Assembly (NCBI GenBank): GCA_021821465.1
Contig: JAKACM010000035.1
Span: forward strand, 5,194-39,801
Reading direction: 5' to 3'
DNA from: Bacillota bacterium
Lineage (GTDB): Bacteria; Bacillota; Sulfobacillia; Sulfobacillales; Sulfobacillaceae
Length of the DNA stretch: 34,608 bases
The notes under the pieces were generated by a model. The model saw only the letters and a program-made list of their open reading frames with translations, did not search any database and had not been told where the DNA came from. Position numbers and translations under genes: made by a program. Below are positions 17,671-26,333 of this stretch, piece after piece; within the stretch, counting starts at the first letter, position 1; each line of letters opens with the position of its first letter.

Positions 17671-17692
17671 GCGCCGTCTGTCTTGACGGCGC
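17671..17692. other. GC-rich hairpin between the amidase and nagZ genes
   Basis: GCGCCGTC (17671-17678) and GACGGCGC (17685-17692) form a perfect stem with a six-base loop. A second small stem, GTCGG/CCGAC, sits near 17711-17729. Within an operon, such stems can separate messages or stabilise the upstream part. No U-tract is present. Confidence 0.5.
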
Positions 17693-17777
17693 CGGGCCCC
17701 TTCTTAGGAAGTCGGCTTCCGACAAGCTATGGCAGAGAATCGGTTGACTTCTCATTTTGGGTACCTTCTCACAGTTA

Positions 17778-18818
17778 TTAACCAAATAACGCAACCGCTG
17801 CCGCATTATGAAAACGGCGTCGAAAGTCTTGGATGTCAACTTGCCTGCCAAAGTGGACCCGATTGGTTAATAACACGGCCCAATACCCCGATGGACGGTC
17901 AAACACCAGAGAAGTTCCGGTAAACCCTGTATGACTGGCCGTGGTCGACGGCCATAAGTCCCCCGCAATATCATAACTGTCCCCACGGAGAACAAAGCCC
18001 CACCCGCGATTTCCGTTTCGTCCCGGCGTCTGGCATTTTATCGCCGTTTCTTTGACAATTTCTCCCAACACCCCTTTTTCTCCCGTCCACATCGCCAAAT
18101 ATGGGACCAAATCTTCGGCTGGGGCAAATAATCCCGCATGACCCGCTATTCCACCCATGGCCCGTGCGTTTTCATCATGAACCACCCCCGATAAAACCCG
18201 ATTGTCATTAAATTCAGTCGCCGCAAAATTTCCGGATGGATCAGAAGGAATAAACCGGGTCTTGGTCATGCCCATCGGCTCGAATATTCGAGAGGTACAA
18301 AAAGTGGCCAGATCTTCTCCTGTGATTTTGCTCACCAGTGCCCCCAACAATATAAAGCCCAGATCGCTATATGACACTTTCTCACCCGGTTCGAAGACTA
18401 GAGGTTCGTCTGCTGCCATTTTTATAATTTCCTGAGAGTCTTTTGTCAGACGGTAAAAAGGTTGGTGAGATATTAAACCTGCGGTGTGCGTCAGTAAGTG
18501 AAAAATCCGTACCTGAGATTTCATTCCAGTCTGAAAAGCTGGAAAGTAGTGCGACAAAGGAGAACTTAACGCTATGCTTCCCTCTTGCATTAATAAGAGC
18601 ACGGCAGGCAAAGTCGCAACAACTTTGGTCAAGGACGCCAAATCAAAGATGGTGTCGGCTTCCATGGACCGGTGCTGTGCCAAGACTTGGGCCTCCCCCT
18701 CGTGATCTTGCCAGAGGACTTGGTCCATTCGCCCGATTTGAGCCACTGCTCCCGGTATCAATCCCTCTTGAATGGCGTTGTGGATAACTTGTCTCACATC
18801 ATGAAATCGATCCGCCAC
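17778..18818 (-). CDS. Beta-lactamase-fold serine hydrolase, probable N-acetylmuramyl-L-alanine amidase (AmiE-like)
   Basis: A 346-residue serine enzyme of the class C beta-lactamase/penicillin-binding family. The SxxK motif is SLTK with S62 and K65, the YxN-like motif is YSD at 150-152, and the third motif is likely HTGFTG near residue 290. The start is GTG with AGGAGGAAGTTC before it. In B. subtilis the gene beside nagZ encodes AmiE of this family, which cuts the bond between MurNAc and L-Ala in muropeptides; the same neighbourhood here supports that role. No signal peptide is visible, so it would be cytosolic like its NagZ neighbour. An esterase or D-aminopeptidase role cannot be excluded from sequence. 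Confidence 0.72.
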   Translation of the reverse strand: MADRFHDVRQVIHNAIQEGLIPGAVAQIGRMDQVLWQDHEGEAQVLAQHRSMEADTIFDLASLTKVVATLPAVLLLMQEGSIALSSPLSHYFPAFQTGMKSQVRIFHLLTHTAGLISHQPFYRLTKDSQEIIKMAADEPLVFEPGEKVSYSDLGFILLGALVSKITGEDLATFCTSRIFEPMGMTKTRFIPSDPSGNFAATEFNDNRVLSGVVHDENARAMGGIAGHAGLFAPAEDLVPYLAMWTGEKGVLGEIVKETAIKCQTPGRNGNRGWGFVLRGDSYDIAGDLWPSTTASHTGFTGTSLVFDRPSGYWAVLLTNRVHFGRQVDIQDFRRRFHNAAAVALFG

Positions 18819-18933
18819 GAACTTCCTCCTCGTATTTTCCGCCTTGGAACAATTAGATTCTTGAGTATCCCCATAGATTCGTGCATCAAATTACCCGCTC
18901 AAAATTACTGTATTCCAAGTCCACCCGGATCGA

Positions 18934-19941
18934 CTATATTCTTTCGCCCCGCGCCGTGGCCACAACCCGTCTGATCACCGGAAAATGGCAGGCATAGGTG
19001 TGTTCAAGGCCTTGAGACACGGGACGCGTTTCGCTGCACTGCGCTTGGGCAAAGGGGCACCGGGGTTGATAAAGACAGCTTGTATCGGCTATGATTTCCC
19101 GGTCATCTCCACGTAAAGGAATAAAGCGGTCGGGTCCGGGATCTTCCAGTCCTTTGAGTACCGGTACAGCACTTAATAAAGCCTGGGTGTAGGGATGATA
19201 TGGCTGAGTAATGACGTCATCAGTCGGACCGGATTCAATAATCGTACCTTTGTAAATGACGAACAATTTGCCCTCTTGGCCGACGTAGCGGGCAGAGGCC
19301 ACATCATGCGTAATAAAAATGAGGGCAATCCCAAATTGTTCACGCAACTCCTTGAGCAACTTCAAAACGCCCAACCTGAGGGAAACGTCAATCATTGATA
19401 CGGCTTCGTCTGCGATCAGCACCTTCGGATCGACCGTCAGAGCGCGGGCAATCACAATACGCTGGCGCTGTCCCCCCGAGAGCATATGCGGATATTTATT
19501 CAAGACCACGCCCGGCTCAATGCCGGTCCTTAACAACACGTCATGCATCCGGCTCAAAATCCATCGCTCATCTTTGCCCTGTTCGCGGGCCATGACTTTT
19601 AAAGGGTCCTCCAACGCCTGTTCGATAGTCCTTGCCGGGTTCAAGGCTTGATACGGATCTTGCTGAATCAGTTGCACTCGTCGCAAGAATTTGTGCCTTT
19701 CAGCCGGAAGAAGTTTCGTCACATGGGTTCCCTGGATGATGATTTCTCCCGAAGTGGGACTTTCCAACCCGGCCAAGATTCGCCCAATTGTTGTTTTCCC
19801 CGATCCCGACTCACCTATCAAAGATAGGGATCCTCCTTCGGGAACCGAAAAACTGACCCCCGCCACCGCTGTTATGGCATCATGTCCCAAAAGCCCTTTT
19901 TTGGCTCCGAAGACCTTAACCAGATTTTTCACTTCAATCAT
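18934..19941 (-). CDS. Oligopeptide/oligosaccharide ABC transporter ATPase (OppF/DppF type)
   Basis: A 335-residue nucleotide-binding subunit. Walker A is GESGSGKTT, the signature is LSGGQRQRIVIARAL, and Walker B is VLIADEAVSMIDVS; the DEA form in place of DEP is common in the sugar-handling branch of Opp transporters. A C-terminal oligopeptide-transporter extension holds a cysteine cluster (SCLYQPRCPFAQAQC). ATG codons at 19947 and 19941 are both possible; GGGTGA is better placed for the second. The 5' end overlaps the upstream ATPase gene by 8 bp. With its partner it powers the importer formed by the two permeases. Confidence 0.9.
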   Translation of the reverse strand: MIEVKNLVKVFGAKKGLLGHDAITAVAGVSFSVPEGGSLSLIGESGSGKTTIGRILAGLESPTSGEIIIQGTHVTKLLPAERHKFLRRVQLIQQDPYQALNPARTIEQALEDPLKVMAREQGKDERWILSRMHDVLLRTGIEPGVVLNKYPHMLSGGQRQRIVIARALTVDPKVLIADEAVSMIDVSLRLGVLKLLKELREQFGIALIFITHDVASARYVGQEGKLFVIYKGTIIESGPTDDVITQPYHPYTQALLSAVPVLKGLEDPGPDRFIPLRGDDREIIADTSCLYQPRCPFAQAQCSETRPVSQGLEHTYACHFPVIRRVVATARGERI

Positions 19942-20938
19942 GATCATTCACCCGAAAACATGCGACATAATGATCCACGCCCCGAGCCTCATATTGTGGT
20001 CTGGACTCCTCACAACTCGGCACTCGTTTGGGGCATCGACTGGCAAATAAACAACCGGAAACCTGAAGGGCGCGAAGATCGGGAGGCTGTCCCGCTAGCG
20101 CCACGGCCTGATCCAAAGGTCCCGTGACACGGGGAATGGCTTTAATCAAACCTTGGGTGTAAGGATGCAGGGGATGAGCCAGGACCTCTTCGATCGGTCC
20201 CGCCTCGGCTAACTCACCGGCATACATCACCGCGACATAATCAGCCAGATCAGCCACCACCCCCATATCGTGACTAATCAATATGGTGGTCAGACGACGT
20301 TCTTCTTGGATATTTCGAACGATCTCGAGGACCGAGGCCTGAGAAATCATGTCTAGGGCCGTTGTCGGTTCGTCCAAAATAACCACTTGGGCATCCAATA
20401 CCAGCGCCAACATAATGCCCACACGTTGCCGCATTCCCCCCGACAGCTCATGCTGATAGGACATCAAAACACGGTCGGCATCCAGCCCCATCTGTCCCAA
20501 CAATTCTTTAGCTCTCTGAATCAAGGCCCGCAAATCCTTAACATTGTGTGATCGCCCCAAATCCATCACCTGAGAGCCGACACGACGCAGCGGATTCAAA
20601 GAATTTTGCGAGGCTTGAAAGACAAAGGCAATATGACGGCCTCTGGCCTTGCGCCGATTCTTTTTGTCAATCGTCAGCATGTCCCCTATTCCGTCCACCA
20701 TCACAGAACCACCCATAATTCGGCCGGGCCTCGGCACCGCATTCATCAAAGCCATGGCCAAGGTGGATTTCCCCGAACCGGATTCGCCGATGATTCCGGT
20801 AATTTTGCCGGGGGCAATAGACATATTCACCCCGTTAACAGCCGGAATGTCACCCGTTTGCGTTTGATAACTCACGCTTAGGTTGCTGATCTGAATACCT
20901 CGGGGCCGAATGTCTAAGGCTTCGAATTCCTGAGCCAA
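19934..20938 (-). CDS. Oligopeptide/oligosaccharide ABC transporter ATPase (OppD/DppD type)
   Basis: A 334-residue nucleotide-binding subunit with Walker A GESGSGKST, signature HELSGGMRQRVGI, Walker B VVILDEPTTALD and the C-terminal ASRCPKRVPSC extension of the Opp/Dpp family. The start is TTG. Its AAAGGAGG ribosome site lies within the last codons of the preceding permease gene, so translation is coupled. It pairs with the OppF-type ATPase that follows. Confidence 0.9.
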   Translation of the reverse strand: MAQEFEALDIRPRGIQISNLSVSYQTQTGDIPAVNGVNMSIAPGKITGIIGESGSGKSTLAMALMNAVPRPGRIMGGSVMVDGIGDMLTIDKKNRRKARGRHIAFVFQASQNSLNPLRRVGSQVMDLGRSHNVKDLRALIQRAKELLGQMGLDADRVLMSYQHELSGGMRQRVGIMLALVLDAQVVILDEPTTALDMISQASVLEIVRNIQEERRLTTILISHDMGVVADLADYVAVMYAGELAEAGPIEEVLAHPLHPYTQGLIKAIPRVTGPLDQAVALAGQPPDLRALQVSGCLFASRCPKRVPSCEESRPQYEARGVDHYVACFRVNDHD

Positions 20939-20940
20939 AA

Positions 20941-21855
20941 CTATGCCTCCTTTAAGCGAGCATTGAAGAGTTCATCGACAGCATCCAAAAACAGCACGAC
21001 GCCTAAAGTCAAGACCAACAACGCGATCAAAGGAGAAAGCAAATACGGCAAGGCTTGAACACTAGACATGGCTCCGGCAGAAAAGACGGCAAGGTTCAGC
21101 ATCACGCCCCAGTTGTTGACTTGAAAGGGAACGACCCCTAAGAAGAAAAGACCGACTTCCGCATAAATACTGCCGGTGACGGCCAACAAAAGATTCATGG
21201 CAATATAGGATCCGATGTTAGGAAGAATTTCTCTAAACAAAATATGCGATCTGGACAATCCGAGACTCTGGGCGGCTTCGATAAATCCCCGCTCCCTGAG
21301 CGATAATGTCTGTGATCTCACTGCCCGAGCCAATCCGCCCCATCCGGTGATACCCAACACAAATCCCATGGCCACAGGCTGGCCGAAATTCCACACCGTG
21401 GACAAGACCACCAGCAAAGGGAAACCGGGAATGGTCAAGATAAAGTCGGTAATCCGCATAATGACGGAGTCGGACCATCCGAGATAATAACCCGATACCA
21501 ACCCTAAGACAGTTCCTATCACCACAGTGAAGATGGCTGCCATAAATGCCGCAAATAGTACATAGCGGGCGCCGGTTATAATAAGAGCCAAATTGCTTGT
21601 CCCTTCAAAGTCCGTGCCCAAGGGATATTTCCAACTAATCGGCGCGTAAATGGCGTTAGGGTTAATAGGCAATTGATGAGGATAGAGATAGGGTCCCACA
21701 ATGGCCATTAACGCGAAAAAGAAAATAATGCCAAGTCCCACAAGGCGCGCCGGTTTTTTCACAATGACATGCCAGGCCGTATGGAGAAAAGCCGGGTGAG
21801 TCTTTGGAACAGGGGGCCTCTGGGGTGATATCGAAGTTGATTCGGCCGCAGACAT
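20941..21855 (-). CDS. ABC transporter permease (OppC/DppC type)
   Basis: A 304-residue inner-membrane protein. It has the OppC N-terminal segment with TM1 (GLGIIFFFALMAIVGPYLYP) and, between transmembrane helices, the binding-protein-dependent permease EAA loop (EAAQSLGLSRSHILFREILPN), which contacts the ATPase. About six helices are visible. GGAGGTGA lies six bases before the ATG. There are only 6 bp between it and the upstream permease gene, and its end is used as ribosome site by the next gene. Confidence 0.9.
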   Translation of the reverse strand: MSAAESTSISPQRPPVPKTHPAFLHTAWHVIVKKPARLVGLGIIFFFALMAIVGPYLYPHQLPINPNAIYAPISWKYPLGTDFEGTSNLALIITGARYVLFAAFMAAIFTVVIGTVLGLVSGYYLGWSDSVIMRITDFILTIPGFPLLVVLSTVWNFGQPVAMGFVLGITGWGGLARAVRSQTLSLRERGFIEAAQSLGLSRSHILFREILPNIGSYIAMNLLLAVTGSIYAEVGLFFLGVVPFQVNNWGVMLNLAVFSAGAMSSVQALPYLLSPLIALLVLTLGVVLFLDAVDELFNARLKEA

Positions 21856-21861
21856 TTCCCA

Positions 21862-22851
21862 TCACCTCCGGATTCTGGGGTCAACAACGGAATACAGAAA
21901 ATCAGCGAAGATATTCGAGACAATGACGGCTACCGTAATCAAAAGAAAGGCCCCGCTCATCAGTGGGTAATCCCGGGAATTTATCGCATGCAAGAGTAAA
22001 TTCCCGAGTCCCGGATAATCAAAAATATCTTCAATAAATATAGAACCGCCGAACATAAAACCGATGGACAGAGCAAAGACCGTAAATAACGGAAGAATGG
22101 CATTATGGGCAATATATTTCACCTGTGTGGACGATTTGAGTCCCCTGAGTTCGGAAGCGAGAATGAAATCGTCTCCCAACACGGTGATCACACTGGACTT
22201 CATAGTCAGCATCCAGCCCCCGTAACTGGACAGGGCGTAGGTGGCCACGGGCAGCACCGCGTGACGCAGCAAAGACGAGATGAACGGCCAATTGAATCCG
22301 GGCGACAAGGCTGCGTTATAAGGCGCACCAAAGGGCAATATCACCCACAAGGTGGTAAAAACATAGGCTAGGAAGAGACCCATGACAAATTGCGGAATGC
22401 CGTGAAGAATGGATCCGGAGATAGAAAGCACACTGCCCGTAGGCGATGTGCGCTTAATCGCCGCAATCACCCCTGCCAAAACGCCGACCACAAAACTGGC
22501 CACAACCCCCGTTAACACCAAAATAATGGTCCAGGGAGCCGCTCCCAAAATGATGTGAAGCACCGGAACTCCATCATAGGAAATGGAGCGACCGAGGTTG
22601 AAATGAAGGATTTGATTAATGTAGAGCAAATATTGCTGCCACAAGGGTTGATGCGGAATAAAGCCATACATCACGCGCACTTGATCCATGGCTTGCACCG
22701 GTGTCATACCGCGTAATATCAACTCGTTGTATTTTGCCGCTACCGGATTTCCGGGCATCAACCGCACCAAAAAGAATGTGAAAGACGCCACGGCCAGAAC
22801 CATGACGATCCCCGCTAAAATTCTCTTGACGAGGCGAATCAGAATTTGCAT
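21862..22851 (-). CDS. ABC transporter permease (OppB/DppB type)
   Basis: A 329-residue inner-membrane protein with the OppB hallmarks: an N-terminal helix followed by FFLVRLMPGNPV, a large outer loop, then the EAA-type loop (ASELRGLKSSTQVKYIAHNAILP) and FIEDIFDYPGLGNLLLHA near the end. AAGGAG lies six bases before the ATG. It forms the translocation pore together with the OppC-type permease. Confidence 0.9.
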   Translation of the reverse strand: MQILIRLVKRILAGIVMVLAVASFTFFLVRLMPGNPVAAKYNELILRGMTPVQAMDQVRVMYGFIPHQPLWQQYLLYINQILHFNLGRSISYDGVPVLHIILGAAPWTIILVLTGVVASFVVGVLAGVIAAIKRTSPTGSVLSISGSILHGIPQFVMGLFLAYVFTTLWVILPFGAPYNAALSPGFNWPFISSLLRHAVLPVATYALSSYGGWMLTMKSSVITVLGDDFILASELRGLKSSTQVKYIAHNAILPLFTVFALSIGFMFGGSIFIEDIFDYPGLGNLLLHAINSRDYPLMSGAFLLITVAVIVSNIFADFLYSVVDPRIRR

Positions 22852-22892
22852 GCGATTCTCCTTCTTTACACCAGAAAACGATAAGGCCTTTC

Positions 22893-22914
22893 ACCGGCAC
22901 CCCTCGGCGCCGGT
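22893..22914. other. Hairpin at the binding-protein stop codon
   Basis: ACCGGC (22893-22898) and GCCGGT (22909-22914) form a stem that touches the stop codon of the binding-protein gene, in the 62-bp gap before the first permease. Stems in this place often shield the binding-protein message from 3' decay and so raise its level over the membrane parts. That role is inferred. Confidence 0.45.
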
Positions 22915-24719
22915 TATTTCGGCCTGACATAACCTTGTGTCATCCACACTCCTGCCGGGTTATCAAGCAATCCGGAATTATGAACCGGGAAGTCGGTAAA
23001 CCGCGTCGTGTTAACAAACTGGACGTTAGTATAGTTCCATAAGGTAATCATGGGCAAACTGACATTGGCCGCCAAGGCCAGTTTTTGCACGACCGGTCTT
23101 TGTTGGCTGGGGGTGAGACTGTTCAAGGAATAAGTAAGCTTGCCGGGATTGACCACTTGCCCGTCAGGCAGTTTAACGGTAGAGGGGGTATCCAGCCAGT
23201 TTCCTTCCGTGGTATTGCTGTAAGGATAACGGACGAGATGGCCACCGACCACGTTATAACCGTCATTCGTGCCCCAAATCCGTTGAAAGGTGGGATAGGC
23301 TTCAGGACCTAAGGCATTGAGCCAAAAGGCTATGGGATATTTGTCCAAAGCGATTTCCTTTAGATATTGGGAGTAGCTGCTCACAATCGACGGATGTGTG
23401 GGAATTCCAAAGGCCGACATTTCGCTGGCAATCACCTTAGATGCCTCAATCCAATCACTAAAGCCGTTAACGGTATAAATGGTTGCGGTCCAAGGCTTGC
23501 CATTGGGCATCATCCATTGCCCATTCACTTTGTGAAATCCGGCTTTTTCCAATTCATGCGCGGCCAGTGAGGGGTTATAGCTATAAGGGTTAAGCTGTTT
23601 GATCTGAGAAGGTGTCAACCATTTTGCACTCGCGGCATCCACCATGCCATCTGAATATTTGGATACCGTGCCGACTACAGGCTCCGCCACTTTCTGAACC
23701 GCTTGACGGTTGATGAGATGAGCCAAAGCATAGCGCACGTTAGGAATGCCGTAAGGATATATACCCTGGTTAAACGCCAATGCCGCGCCCACATAGGAGG
23801 GAGACACCACTTTGACGTTTCCCTTGGTTTTGAGCACCTGATTCAGAATATTCGATGGCATTGCCGTGAAAGGGGCCATATCCAGTTGACCGCCAATGAG
23901 ATAGTTCCATATTTGCTGGTTGCCTGTATAATTGCGAAACACCACTTGCTTGACATGAATGGCTTTGGCATCATAGAAGTCCGGGTTTTTCACCAGAAGA
24001 GCTTCTCCCGGATTCAGATTTTTCAGCACAAAAGGCCCTGACGAAATATCTTTGGGGGGTGCGAAGGCCGAAACTGTCTTTCCTAAATTGGTCAGTTGGG
24101 TTTCGGCCTTCTTGGCCAAGGCCATCTTAGCCGAATTTGTGCCACTATAAAGGGATTCATTTATAATAGTCCAAATATTCGAGCCCAATACTTTGTCATA
24201 TTCAAAGGCCGGGATAATGGGCGACTGCATGAGATTATTGAAAAACAAATTATAATTCTGCCCAGGCACCTGATTCAATTGCACTTCTGTAGAAGAAAGG
24301 ACTTTGACACTGCCCAAATAAAAGGACTGGGCTGTGCCTTGGGTAAATGCCGCAGCCATCGACGCCTTAATATCTTGGGCGGTAACGGGTTTCCCATTGG
24401 ACCACTTCGCTCCCGGCTGCAGCCAGATAGTTACCGTCTTTCCCCCATTGGAAATTTTCCATTTTTGAGCAAGACCCGGGAAAAAGGCATTGGGGTTGGT
24501 CGGTGAATTTGTTGTCCATCCCAGTTGCATTTGATCGAATCCAAACCAGTTGTTGCCACTTGTATTGAAAGGATTTAACGGCGCACCCGACGTAATAGGG
24601 TGAAATTCATCGATCGTGGTGAATGTAGAGGAGGAAGCGCTTTTGGTAGGAGATGCTCCGCATCCTGCCGCCAGTACACCTATGCCGGCAACCAAGGCCA
24701 GCTTTGAGAGTTTCTTCAT
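22914..24719 (-). CDS. ABC transporter solute-binding lipoprotein, family 5 (OppA/DppA-like)
   Basis: A 601-residue lipoprotein. It has a lysine start, a hydrophobic core and the lipobox LAAGC with the modified Cys20, then a Ser/Thr linker. The family 5 pattern is clear: QKWKISNGGKTVTIWLQPGAKWSNGKPVTAQDIK near residue 85, and VRYALAHLINRQAV in the second lobe. AAGGAGAG precedes the ATG. It is the first gene of the long operon, and it captures the substrate outside the membrane. Family 5 proteins bind peptides, muropeptides or beta-linked oligosaccharides, so the ligand must be inferred from the downstream enzymes. Confidence 0.92.
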   Translation of the reverse strand: MKKLSKLALVAGIGVLAAGCGASPTKSASSSTFTTIDEFHPITSGAPLNPFNTSGNNWFGFDQMQLGWTTNSPTNPNAFFPGLAQKWKISNGGKTVTIWLQPGAKWSNGKPVTAQDIKASMAAAFTQGTAQSFYLGSVKVLSSTEVQLNQVPGQNYNLFFNNLMQSPIIPAFEYDKVLGSNIWTIINESLYSGTNSAKMALAKKAETQLTNLGKTVSAFAPPKDISSGPFVLKNLNPGEALLVKNPDFYDAKAIHVKQVVFRNYTGNQQIWNYLIGGQLDMAPFTAMPSNILNQVLKTKGNVKVVSPSYVGAALAFNQGIYPYGIPNVRYALAHLINRQAVQKVAEPVVGTVSKYSDGMVDAASAKWLTPSQIKQLNPYSYNPSLAAHELEKAGFHKVNGQWMMPNGKPWTATIYTVNGFSDWIEASKVIASEMSAFGIPTHPSIVSSYSQYLKEIALDKYPIAFWLNALGPEAYPTFQRIWGTNDGYNVVGGHLVRYPYSNTTEGNWLDTPSTVKLPDGQVVNPGKLTYSLNSLTPSQQRPVVQKLALAANVSLPMITLWNYTNVQFVNTTRFTDFPVHNSGLLDNPAGVWMTQGYVRPK

Positions 24720-24844
24720 AAAATTCTCTCCTTAATGAGTATGGGTAGACAAAAACTCTAAAAGTCACACAATTTTCCGACAAAAATTACAATACACGGC
24801 CTTACCTCTGTTTTTTGGTGCATAACGCTATGGAAGTGACCGGT

Positions 24845-24897
24845 TTTATGTTATCATATTTCAAAAGTCCAACCAATAACCTGAAACAAAAATTCAG
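24845..24897 (-). promoter_or_regulatory. Candidate promoter and operator for the binding-protein operon
   Basis: On the minus strand TTGGAC (24867-24872) and CATAAA (24845-24850) lie 16 bp apart, a fair -35/-10 pair about 125 bp before the binding-protein start. Just upstream is an inverted repeat CTGAA-N7-TTCAG (24881-24897). TGAA-TTCA symmetry of this sort is plausible for an RpiR-type repressor, but the link is a guess. The site ends about 20 bp before the inserted tnpB element. Confidence 0.35.
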
Positions 24898-24996
24898 AAC
24901 AAGTTGGCACAATTCATAAAAATATCGAACGCGCCGTAAAACTCCTCGCTTTAGCGATGGGGATATCAGGCACTCGCGGTCAAGTGAAAGTTTGAG

Positions 24997-25026
24997 TTGA
25001 TCTCAGCTAACAACTCGCTATATAAT
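24997..25026 (+). promoter_or_regulatory. Candidate tnpB promoter
   Basis: TTGATC at 24997-25002 and a perfect TATAAT at 25021-25026 with an 18-bp spacer, 17 bp before the tnpB start. Confidence 0.5.
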
Positions 25027-25043
25027 GTCTATATAGAAAGACG

Positions 25044-26333
25044 GTGGTTCTGGTGTACCTGACACAAAGCAATCAGATTAAAGGCCTAACGAAGACCGAA
25101 TACGATGCCTTGCGTGAAATGTGTCGGTATGCGAAGAATCTCTACAACGTGGGCCTGTATTCGATTCGCCAATATTTTTTTATGGAAGGCCGTTTTTTGC
25201 GGTACGAATCGAATTACCAAGCCGTGAAGGATAACGAAAACTATGCTTTACTTCAAGCGGGTGTAAGTCAACAAATTCTCAAGGTGGTAGACCGTTCCTT
25301 CCGTTCGTTCTTCAACCTTCTCAAGAAGGCAAAGCGTGGCGAGTATCGCTATCATGATGTGCGTATTCCGCATTACCTGGATAAGCATGATTACTTTCCG
25401 CTCATCTTGTCTACCAATGCCATTGTGATCAAGGATGGATATCTTCAAGTCCCGATGTCGCGCGAGTTTCAACGGGTGCATCCTGACTTGGAGAGAATCC
25501 GCATTCCGTTTCCTTCACGGTTGGAAGGCAAGACGGTGAAAGAAGTCCGCATCATTCCCGTGGAGAAGGCACAATTCTTCACCGTGCAATTTGTCTATGA
25601 AACGATTGAAGAGCCACCACTTACTCTGTCACCAGACAAGGCGCTCGCTATTGATTTAGGGCTTGATAACCTTGCCACTTGCACGAACAGTACCGATGGG
25701 TCGTCGTTCATCCTCGACGGAAAACACTTAAAATCCCTGAACCATCAGTACAATGCAAGAATGGCCACGTTGCAGTCCATCCTTGATCAGCAAAAGAACC
25801 CGCGTTCTGAACAGATGGCGCGGATCACGATGAATCGCAATAACCAAGTGCACGATTACCTGATGAAGTCCGCACGATACATCGTGAATTACTGCCTGAA
25901 TCATGCGATTGGCACCATTGTTGTTGGCTACAATCCTGATTGGAAACGTGACGCAAACATGGGCCAGCGCAACAATCAGAACTTTGTGCAGATTCCACAT
26001 GGGCAACTGCGCCATCAACTCGAAAACCTGTGTGCGCGTTACGGATTGCGATGCATTGAACAGGAAGAATCGTACACGTCAAAAGCCAGTTTTCTTGATG
26101 GTGACGCACTTCCCGTCTGGAACGGCACACACCAAGACGTCACATTTAGTGGCAAACGTGTAAAACGCGGACTCTACCGGGCGAAAGATGGGCGTACACT
26201 GAATGCCGATGTGAACGGAGCGGCGAACATTCTACGCAAAAGTAACCACAGCCTCACCGGTGGTGAGGCTGTGGTTAGGGGGCTTTTGGCAAACCCCTTG
26301 CGAGTAAAGCTCACTGCGGTGAGTTTCTCGTAA
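25044..26333 (+). CDS. tnpB: TnpB RNA-guided nuclease, zinc-ribbon-less lineage
   Basis: A 429-residue TnpB. RuvC-I is AIDLGLDNLAT with D204, and RuvC-III is LNADVNGAANI with D389. In the usual RuvC-II place the sequence reads TIVVGYNPDWKRD, where the expected glutamate is missing; a Glu pair occurs later in IEQEESYTSKASFLDGD (E341/E342). This matches the YNxxWK / ESYTSK lineage, in which the glutamate is thought to have moved. The region that normally holds two CxxC pairs has no cysteine at all. The frame is intact over its full length, so the nuclease may be active. The start is GTG at 25044; a GTG at 25053 is an alternative. The last 35 codons overlap the omegaRNA scaffold. Confidence 0.88.
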   Translation: MVLVYLTQSNQIKGLTKTEYDALREMCRYAKNLYNVGLYSIRQYFFMEGRFLRYESNYQAVKDNENYALLQAGVSQQILKVVDRSFRSFFNLLKKAKRGEYRYHDVRIPHYLDKHDYFPLILSTNAIVIKDGYLQVPMSREFQRVHPDLERIRIPFPSRLEGKTVKEVRIIPVEKAQFFTVQFVYETIEEPPLTLSPDKALAIDLGLDNLATCTNSTDGSSFILDGKHLKSLNHQYNARMATLQSILDQQKNPRSEQMARITMNRNNQVHDYLMKSARYIVNYCLNHAIGTIVVGYNPDWKRDANMGQRNNQNFVQIPHGQLRHQLENLCARYGLRCIEQEESYTSKASFLDGDALPVWNGTHQDVTFSGKRVKRGLYRAKDGRTLNADVNGAANILRKSNHSLTGGEAVVRGLLANPLRVKLTAVSFS

